DNA of 10,820 nucleotides from Curvibacter sp. (GTDB lineage: Bacteria; Pseudomonadota; Gammaproteobacteria; Burkholderiales; Burkholderiaceae_C), in NCBI GenBank assembly GCA_003500955.1, contig DNQP01000019.1:1-10820 (forward strand), given 5' to 3'. Shown here one piece after another: positions 5,762 to 10,820 of this stretch. Every line of letters starts with the position of its first letter. Position 1 is the first letter of the stretch. The notes under the pieces were generated by a model. The model was given only the letters and a program-made list of their open reading frames with translations, was not told the origin of the DNA and searched no databases. Both the position numbers and the translations under genes were made by a program.

Positions 5762-6592
5762 ATGGCAACTACCGCACAAGGCATCATCAGCAGCGCACTG
5801 CAGGAAGCCGTGAAGCCCGTCACCATGCAGGCCACACAGCAGTCCCCGGCTGCCAACCCAACGCAGCCTGGTCAGCAGACCACGACGACGCCTACGCCGA
5901 CCAGCCCGACGGTGGCGGCCTACAACCCCACCAATGTTGCCGACCCCACGAAGTGGGAGATCGACAACCAGCAGACGGTGGCTGGCCAGGTCAAGGCGCT
6001 GATCGACGACAACAGCCCCATCATCCAGCAGGCCCGCACAAATGCGAAGCAGGCGGCCAACGAGCGCGGCCTGCTGAACTCTGCCATGGCGGTTTCCGCT
6101 GGCGAGTCTGCGGCCTACCAAGCCGCGCTGCCTATTGCCCAGCAGGATGCACAGACCTACTCGCAGGCCGCTGGCTACAACGCCGACCAGAGCAACCAGA
6201 ACAACCAGCAGAACGCGCAGTACACCAACTCTGCCGCCCAGTTCAATGCCCAGGCCCTGAACGACGCCACGCTGCAGCAGCTGGCGAATGACAACCAGGT
6301 CCTGCTGCAGTCCAACTCGCAAGCCGTGGACCTGATGAACCAGGCCACGGGCGTGATCAACAACATCATGATGAACGAGAAGATGGATGCGGCGGCGAAG
6401 ACCGAGGCCTCGCGTCAGATCTACGAGAACCTGCGCACGAATCTTTCAATCTTGAGTGCAACGTCCTCCCTAAACCTAGCTGAACTGCTTGGTGAGAATC
6501 CCTATCAATTTCAATCTGCCGTTCAGGATAGTGGCGGACATTTTGATCCGGCAGATGTCGTATATCCAGGCTACAGCGGTGAGTTGCCTTGA
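5762..6592 (+). CDS. Gln/Asn-rich virion structural protein, probable ejection module
   Basis: 276 residues. The ATG at 5762 has AGGA at 5751-5754, overlapping the previous stop. Residues about 20-50 are a Thr/Pro/Gln linker. Then come 'QQTVAGQVKALIDDNSPIIQQAR' and 'ERGLLNSAMAVSAGESAAYQAALPIAQQDAQTY' (about 75-140), which by recall recur in a podovirus structural protein. The remainder is a long Gln/Asn-rich helical region. There is no signal peptide or clear membrane segment. Position at the head of the 3' virion genes suggests a minor head or ejection component. Hand counting gives 47% GC over bases 6441-6590, against 62% just downstream, so the last 50 residues may be a replaced module. 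The stop overlaps the next start as TTGA. Confidence 0.8.
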   Translation: MATTAQGIISSALQEAVKPVTMQATQQSPAANPTQPGQQTTTTPTPTSPTVAAYNPTNVADPTKWEIDNQQTVAGQVKALIDDNSPIIQQARTNAKQAANERGLLNSAMAVSAGESAAYQAALPIAQQDAQTYSQAAGYNADQSNQNNQQNAQYTNSAAQFNAQALNDATLQQLANDNQVLLQSNSQAVDLMNQATGVINNIMMNEKMDAAAKTEASRQIYENLRTNLSILSATSSLNLAELLGENPYQFQSAVQDSGGHFDPADVVYPGYSGELP

Positions 6593-7035
6593 AGTACAAC
6601 AAAGAATCTCTCTGCGACGTCATCGGCGAGGTCGAGCCGCTGCTGCAGCTGCACTACGAAGAGCTCACACTCAACAAGGACCGCGTCAAGCTGGACCCGG
6701 ACTGGGAGCGCTACACCAACCTCGAGCACGCCGGTGGCTTTCACGTGCTCACGGCGCGCGACGGTGACCGCCTGGTCGGTTACTCGGCCTTCTTCCTGAA
6801 CACGCACATCCACTACCGTGACCTGCGCGTGGCCAACAACGACGTGCTGTACCTGCACCCGGAATGCCGCAAAGGCATGACCGGCATCCGCCTGATCAAG
6901 TTCAGCGAGGGCTGGATGAAGGCCCTGGGCGCCGACAAGATCACTTGGCACGCCAAGTACAGCAACGACCTCAAACAGATCCTGGTGCGCCTCGGCTATG
7001 CCGATGAAGAGGCCATCATGGGCAAGATGCTTTAG
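6589..7035 (+). CDS. GNAT-family N-acetyltransferase within the virion module
   Basis: 148 residues from a TTG at 6589 that overlaps the previous stop (TTGA); GGTGAG at 6578-6583 is a moderate ribosome site. The GNAT core is visible: strands 'FHVLTARDGDRLVGYSAFFL' (residues about 51-70), then 'VLYLHPECRKGMTGIRLIKF', where 'RKGMTGIRL' (94-102) occupies the place of the acetyl-CoA pyrophosphate-binding R/Q-x-x-G-x-G/A motif, then 'GADKITWHAK' and a closing 'VRLGYADEEAIMGKML'. Such acetyltransferases are found by recall among podovirus structural genes, with unknown targets. The enzyme could modify a virion or host protein; nothing in the sequence tells which. It lacks export signals. Confidence 0.85.
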   Translation: MKYNKESLCDVIGEVEPLLQLHYEELTLNKDRVKLDPDWERYTNLEHAGGFHVLTARDGDRLVGYSAFFLNTHIHYRDLRVANNDVLYLHPECRKGMTGIRLIKFSEGWMKALGADKITWHAKYSNDLKQILVRLGYADEEAIMGKML

Positions 7036-7044
7036 GAGCACATC

Positions 7045-7842
7045 ATGGGATTCACAGCAGTCGCAGCACTGGCCACAGCGGGTGGCGCCGCCGCCGCAGG
7101 CGTAGCGGTATTCACGGCCATGTCCTACGTGGGCATCGCGCTCTCGGTGGTCGGTGCCGTCACCAAAGACCCGAAGTTGATCAAGACAGGCGGCCTGTTG
7201 TCGGTGGTCGGCGGGGTGGGTGGCGCGCTCACTGCGCCGGCAGGAACCGCCAGCGCTACGGCCGGAGGGCAGGCCGCTGCTGGTGAAGCGGCTACCAGTG
7301 CGGCAGGTGAAGCGGCTGGTGCGACGATTGCCGATGCCGGTGCCGAGGCAGCTGCTGCATCGGCGCAGATGGGAGCGCCGTCCACGGCAATCACGGCCCC
7401 GTCGGTTGCGCCCGTCACGCCGGCCGTCGAGGCCGGGAACGTGGCCATGCAGTCGCCCACGGTCTCCATGGCCACGCCTGCCGCACCGGCAGCAGCGCCG
7501 GCTGCAGCCATGCCCGCCGGCGCCAGCGAGTCTGTGATGGCGGTGAAGGGTGCCGCGGCTCCGATCACGCCCGCCGATATGTACCCGGGCGAATTCATGG
7601 GCGGTGTCGTCAAGCAGCCCGCCAACAGCTTCCTGTCAGGCTTCGGCAAGGTATGGGATGGCCTGGGCGCCCAAGGCAAGGCCAGCGTCATCCAGCTGGG
7701 CGGCGGTGCACTGGCGGGCATGGCCGAGCAGGATCGCTTCAACGAGACCATGGACTACCGCAACCGCGAGCTGGCGCTGCGCTCGTATGGAAGTGCCGTG
7801 CCCACCTACCGCCTCGGCATCGTGAACTCTGCAAGGAATTGA
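7045..7842 (+). CDS. Gly/Ala-rich hydrophobic internal virion protein
   Basis: 265 residues. The ATG at 7045 follows AGGAG (7034-7038), which overlaps the acetyltransferase stop. Residues about 4-60 are almost entirely Ala, Gly, Val and Leu, in two hydrophobic stretches separated by 'VTKDPKLIKTGG'. Residues about 65-175 are low-complexity Ala/Pro/Thr. The C-terminal part is ordered ('FLSGFGKVWDGLGAQGKASVIQLGG', then 'AEQDRFNETMDYRNRELALRSYG'). A hydrophobic Gly-rich start plus low-complexity middle fits podovirus proteins that are packed in the head and inserted into the host envelope at infection. I base this on composition and neighbours, not on a specific motif. Confidence 0.75.
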   Translation: MGFTAVAALATAGGAAAAGVAVFTAMSYVGIALSVVGAVTKDPKLIKTGGLLSVVGGVGGALTAPAGTASATAGGQAAAGEAATSAAGEAAGATIADAGAEAAAASAQMGAPSTAITAPSVAPVTPAVEAGNVAMQSPTVSMATPAAPAAAPAAAMPAGASESVMAVKGAAAPITPADMYPGEFMGGVVKQPANSFLSGFGKVWDGLGAQGKASVIQLGGGALAGMAEQDRFNETMDYRNRELALRSYGSAVPTYRLGIVNSARN

Positions 7843-7843
7843 C

Positions 7844-8320
7844 ATGGACATCAAGAATCCCATGCTGCAACAGGCAGCCCAGGCCGTCGAGGCCAAGGTG
7901 CCGCCGGATCTCAAGAACACCTACCAGCGCATCATCCTGGCCGGCGAGAAGTTCATGTACTCGCCCAAGACGCACGAGATGATGATGAAGCAGATGTCTG
8001 GGCCCAACCCGGCCGAGGCCGCAGGCGAGGGCATCGCCAAGCTCTTCGCCATCCTGATGAAGGAGAGCAAGGGCACCCTGCGCATGGAGGCCGCGATCCC
8101 CGCCATGACCGTGCTGCTGTGCGATGGCCTGGACTTCCTGGAGCAGGCCGGCCGCATCAAGGTCGACGAGCAGCTGCTGGCCGCGGCCACCGAGGAGATG
8201 GGCTCCGACATCCTGCAGATGCTGGGCATGACGCCCGACAAGCTGCAGCAGATGATGGCCCAGCGTGGCCAACCCGCAGCGCAACCCGCCGGCATCGTGA
8301 ACGGCGCACAGGGAGGCTGA
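7844..8320 (+). CDS. Helical 158-aa phage protein, probable virion component
   Basis: The ATG at 7844 lies 1 base after the previous stop, with AAGGA at 7833-7837. The protein is Met-rich and helical: 'ILAGEKFMYSPKTHEMMMKQM' (about 26-46), 'KGTLRMEAAIPAMTVLLCDGLDFLEQAGRIKVDEQLLAAATEEMG' (about 76-120) and 'MLGMTPDKLQQMM' (about 126-138), ending in a Gln/Pro/Ala tail. By recall a similar short protein lies between ejection genes in related podoviruses; no function is known to me. The hydrophobic stretch in residues 84-97 is too short and broken to call a membrane anchor with confidence. Confidence 0.78.
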   Translation: MDIKNPMLQQAAQAVEAKVPPDLKNTYQRIILAGEKFMYSPKTHEMMMKQMSGPNPAEAAGEGIAKLFAILMKESKGTLRMEAAIPAMTVLLCDGLDFLEQAGRIKVDEQLLAAATEEMGSDILQMLGMTPDKLQQMMAQRGQPAAQPAGIVNGAQGG

Positions 8321-8322
8321 CC

Positions 8323-9177
8323 ATGGCAGGACTCATCATGGGCGCCCTGGGGGGCGCTGGCCAGGCCGCGCAGCGCATCGGCGAGAACATGCAGCGCGGC
8401 GCGATCGAGGAGGATCTGGTGCGCGTGCGCAGCGAGGTCGAGCAGGAGCGCGCCGTGGCCCTGGAGAAGGCGCGCCTGCAGATGGGAGACCAGCAGCGCC
8501 AGCAGACCCTGCAGCGACGCCAAGAGGCCAAGACCGGCATCATCAATACGGCCATCGCGGAGAAATACGCCGATGCCAAGCCCGCCGACCCCAGCACCTG
8601 GACGGCTGAGCAGCAGGCTGCCGTGGACCAGTCCAAGGCGTTGGACCGCAAGACCATGGAGAACGACGTCAACGTCGACGTGCGTGCCGCCCTGCAGACC
8701 GGCGAGATCAGCCCCAAGGACGCCGCCGCCCTGAGCCAGCGCGATGCCGCCAACGAAACACGCATGGCCATCGCGGAGCTGCGCAACCAGGCTTTCCAGG
8801 CCCGCACCGAGGCCCAGCTGCAGGCAGCCCTGGCTCGGCTGGAAGCCGGCATTGCCAAGGCCGGTGGCGGCAACACCGACTTCGACAAGAAGATCAACCT
8901 GCTCAAGAAGGGCGGCCTCAGCGACCGCGAGATTGCCAACTTCATCATCGAGCGCAAGCAGCCCTCGCTGGAGGACCTGGCGGCCAACTTCATGAAGGCC
9001 GACCCGCGCGCCGGCACCAGCAAGGCCATGACGCCCGAGCAGGCCATGGACAAGGCGCGTCAGCTGCGCTCTCTGACCCGTGACCTGGAAACCGGGGAAG
9101 AAGAGCCAGGGCCTGCCACGCCCGCCGCCACGGCTGCACCGGCCAACCGCCGCCCGCTCTCCAACTTCATGAAGTAA
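8323..9177 (+). CDS. Coiled-coil internal virion protein
   Basis: 284 residues. The ATG at 8323 has GGGAGG at 8311-8316; an in-frame start at 8119 lies inside the previous gene and is rejected. It begins with a Gly/Ala-rich segment ('GLIMGALGGAGQAAQRIGENM'), then a charged coiled coil (about 25-70) and further helical Ala/Gln/Glu-rich parts. Near residues 194-206 is 'KKGGLSDREIANFI', resembling the repeat that opens the next protein. The C-terminus is Ala/Pro-rich and ends 'PLSNFMK'. No enzymatic motif is seen. Composition and position fit an ejection protein. GC is very high (48 of 60 bases in 8341-8400) and codons are strongly GC-ending. Confidence 0.78.
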   Translation: MAGLIMGALGGAGQAAQRIGENMQRGAIEEDLVRVRSEVEQERAVALEKARLQMGDQQRQQTLQRRQEAKTGIINTAIAEKYADAKPADPSTWTAEQQAAVDQSKALDRKTMENDVNVDVRAALQTGEISPKDAAALSQRDAANETRMAIAELRNQAFQARTEAQLQAALARLEAGIAKAGGGNTDFDKKINLLKKGGLSDREIANFIIERKQPSLEDLAANFMKADPRAGTSKAMTPEQAMDKARQLRSLTRDLETGEEEPGPATPAATAAPANRRPLSNFMK

Positions 9178-9180
9178 TCC

Positions 9181-10820
9181 ATGCGCTTTGACTTCATCGC
9201 CGCCCGGCAAGAGGGCTACAGCTACGACGAGATTGCCGACTTCCTGGCCAAGGAAAACGGCTTTGACCTCGCCGCCGCGCGCGCCGAAGGCTACAAGACC
9301 AGCGAGATCCTGGAGTTCCTGTCCGAACCTCCGCTGCGCCGCCTGCCGGCCGCCGAGGCGCCCGCGGCTGGCGGTGATCCGCAGTTTCCCGATCCCTACG
9401 GTGCCGAGCCGGCGAAGCGCACGAGCAGCGTGCTCGAAGGCGTCTTCATGCCCGAGCCAAAGTTCGACCCGGCCGAAGGCGAGCGCCTGTCGCGCCGCGC
9501 GGCCAACGAGCCCCAGCAGCCTCGCCGACAACTGCCGGGCGCCGAGATGCGCCAGGGCCGCGAGGTCGAGCCGCGCAGCGCCGCGCGCGCCGTGGCCGAC
9601 ACCGCGCTGGGCCTGGGCCAGGGCGCCGTGGGCATGGTCAAGGGTGTCGCCGACAACATCGACGCCGGCGACAACGCCGTCAGCCGCACGCTGGAGCAGG
9701 CCGTGCAGGGCCTGGAATACTTCAAGTCCGACGCGCTGCGCGATCAGGCCATCCGACGCGATGCCCTGATCTCTACCGTCCAGAAGAACCAGGGCGAGAT
9801 CGCCGCCGCGCGCGCCGCGCTCAACAGCATCGGGCTCTTCCCGGCCGCGACAGGTGATGTCGCCGCGCGCGGCGCTGGCTCCCTGCTGCCCACCGTTGGC
9901 ATGGGCGTTGCCGGCTTGGGCCCGGCCTCGATGTGGGCCACCAATGCCCTGGCCAATGCTGGCGACGCCGCCAGCCAGACCGCCGATGCCCTGCGCCGCC
10001 TGCCGCCGTCGGAATGGCAGAACGACGAGCGCTACCTGTCGTTGCTGAAAGACGGTCAGACCCACGAGCAGGCCGTGGCCACGCTCGCCCCCATCTACGC
10101 CCTGCCGGCGCAGGCCCTGGGAGCTCTCACTGGCTTCCTGTCCGGCCGTACCGGCTTGGAGCGCGTCATTGCCGGCCGAGGTGTCGGATCCGGCATGCGT
10201 GCACGTGTTGGCGCAGCCGGCGCCGAAGCGCTGGGCGAACAGGCCGAGACCCTGATCCCGCAGGCTACCGGCAACCTCGCCGTGGGCGCCGTGGACCAGC
10301 AGACCGATCTCACCGAAGGCCTGGGCCGCGCCGCCGTAGACACCGCCATCGGTTCCGCGCCGGGTGCCGCCATCGCCGCCGCCGCACCGGTCCGCAACGA
10401 ACAACCCGTCACGGCGCCCATCGCCGCCATCGCGCCAGCCCAGACCACGGATGAGGCCATCATCGCCGCCGCCCGGGCTCTGGACGCTCAGCCCGCCGAG
10501 CAGGCCGTGGCAAACATCGAGCGCATCCTGGGAGAAGCGAATGTCAGCACACCCCCTGCAGTTCCCGGAAGCGATACAGCAGCCACTGGAGGCGGGATGG
10601 ATCTCGCCGCGCCAGGCGTGGCTGCTGGAGTGGTAAATGACGGTGGCGCTGTACCAGCCGTGGACGCCCGAGGGCCTGCTGCTGAATTGCCTGCTGCAGA
10701 CCTTCCACAACCCCCAGGACCAGACCTTGATGCACTGAGGGGGGAGAATGCAGCACTCCGCAGTCAGGCTCTCCAGGCACTGGAAGCCCAGCAAGTCCCA
10801 GCTGCGCCGGCTGACGCACT
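9181..10820 (+). CDS. N-terminal part of a large internal virion / polyvalent-type protein (3' end outside window)
   Basis: The frame is open from the ATG at 9181 through the window end, giving 546 complete codons with no stop. The start is 3 bases after the previous stop; only a weak GAAG (9171-9174) precedes it, so translation is probably coupled. Residues 3-22 and 28-47 are tandem copies of 'F-D-x2-AAR-x-EGY-x3-EI-x2-FL'. Hydrophobic Gly/Ala segments lie near 137-155, 213-245 and 300-320. Residues about 347-395 ('EALGEQAETLIPQATGNLAVG', then a Gly/Ala helix) match by recall a region common in giant phage ejection proteins. Residues about 454-512 are an Ala/Pro/Gly linker, followed by a short coiled coil ('LRGENAALRSQALQALEAQQ'). 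No lytic transglycosylase or protease motif is inside the visible part. GC-ending codons fall from about 83% (bases 9181-9480) to about 45% after 10541. Confidence 0.85.
   Translation, partial: MRFDFIAARQEGYSYDEIADFLAKENGFDLAAARAEGYKTSEILEFLSEPPLRRLPAAEAPAAGGDPQFPDPYGAEPAKRTSSVLEGVFMPEPKFDPAEGERLSRRAANEPQQPRRQLPGAEMRQGREVEPRSAARAVADTALGLGQGAVGMVKGVADNIDAGDNAVSRTLEQAVQGLEYFKSDALRDQAIRRDALISTVQKNQGEIAAARAALNSIGLFPAATGDVAARGAGSLLPTVGMGVAGLGPASMWATNALANAGDAASQTADALRRLPPSEWQNDERYLSLLKDGQTHEQAVATLAPIYALPAQALGALTGFLSGRTGLERVIAGRGVGSGMRARVGAAGAEALGEQAETLIPQATGNLAVGAVDQQTDLTEGLGRAAVDTAIGSAPGAAIAAAAPVRNEQPVTAPIAAIAPAQTTDEAIIAAARALDAQPAEQAVANIERILGEANVSTPPAVPGSDTAATGGGMDLAAPGVAAGVVNDGGAVPAVDARGPAAELPAADLPQPPGPDLDALRGENAALRSQALQALEAQQVPAAPADA
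9187..9321 (+). repeat. Tandem 25-residue 'EGY..EI..FL' protein repeat
   Basis: Residues 3-22 and 28-47 of the large protein align without gaps at a 25-residue period, with 12 of 20 identical positions (F, D, A, A, R, E, G, Y, E, I, F, L). Each unit looks like two short helices joined at the 'GY' turn. Confidence 0.75.
10541..10820 (+). other. Overlapping-frame small ORFs with ribosome sites (uncertain coding)
   Basis: Inside the large gene, in the frame one base later, three short ORFs follow each other. ATG 10541 to TAA 10636 (31 aa) has GGAG at 10531-10534. ATG 10637 to TGA 10738 (33 aa) has GGAG at 10627-10630. ATG 10748 is open to the window end and preceded by GGGGGGAG. Third positions in this frame are about 88% G or C, as in real genes here, while the large gene's own frame has only about 45%. 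The same pattern would arise if an Ala/Gly/Pro-rich linker used A/T-ending codons, because its first positions are G or C. No peptide resembles a family I know. Real genes, dual coding or a composition artefact all remain possible. Confidence 0.25.

Noticed and set aside
5351..6322. 323-codon open frame on the - strand
   Set aside because: Crosses three + genes with good starts and overlaps; product is Gly/Leu/Arg-rich without a recognisable domain.
7921..10794. 957-codon open frame on the - strand
   Set aside because: Its codons are in exact register with the + frame of the genes at 8323 and 9181, so it is closed only where those genes use TTA, CTA or TCA, codons that are nearly absent here. 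The product is a Gly/Leu/Arg/His-rich sequence without domains, and it crosses several well-supported + genes.

Overview
The window reads as one segment of a tailed-phage (or prophage) genome with podovirus-like virion genes. Every supportable gene lies on the + strand, packed almost without gaps. GC is high over most of the window, codons are strongly GC-ending, and the fibre, spanin and ejection-protein styles point by recall to a Burkholderiales host, Comamonadaceae-like. That host assignment is inference. No integrase, repressor, terminase, portal or capsid gene is visible, so lytic versus temperate cannot be decided here.

Layout. Bases 2-1312 are the 3' part of a tail protein. A strong intrinsic terminator (1318-1343) follows. 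Bases 1360-2721 encode a modular tail fibre, followed by an unrecognised 147-aa protein (2731-3174). Bases 3184-5752 form a lysis block of small genes, most joined by 1-8 base stop/start overlaps: a three-TM membrane protein, a one-TM coiled-coil protein, a holin-like protein, a small exported protein, an M15-type endolysin, an Rz-like i-spanin, a Cys/His protein resembling DUF6527, and a Pro/Val-rich membrane-anchored protein that may be the o-spanin partner. From 5762 to the window end lie virion genes of probable ejection (internal virion) type: a Gln/Asn-rich structural protein, a GNAT acetyltransferase, a Gly/Ala-rich hydrophobic protein, a 158-aa helical protein, a 284-aa coiled-coil protein, and the N-terminal 546 residues of a very large protein that runs off the end.

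How the parts fit. Tail protein and fibre build the adsorption apparatus. The lysis block holds candidates for inner membrane, peptidoglycan and outer membrane disruption. The 3' genes probably encode proteins ejected into the host ahead of the DNA. Lysis sits between fibre and ejection genes rather than at an end of the late region.

Most worth a second look: the abrupt codon-usage change near 10541 inside the last gene, where another frame gains start codons with good ribosome sites; the tandem 'EGY..EI..FL' repeat opening that gene, with a relative in its neighbour; the DUF6527-like gene between the two spanin candidates; and two lower-GC segments marking likely module exchange (fibre C-terminus, and the end of the 5762-6592 gene). 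I see no tRNA, rRNA, CRISPR array, insertion sequence or attachment site, and no gene-free stretch longer than about 50 bases.
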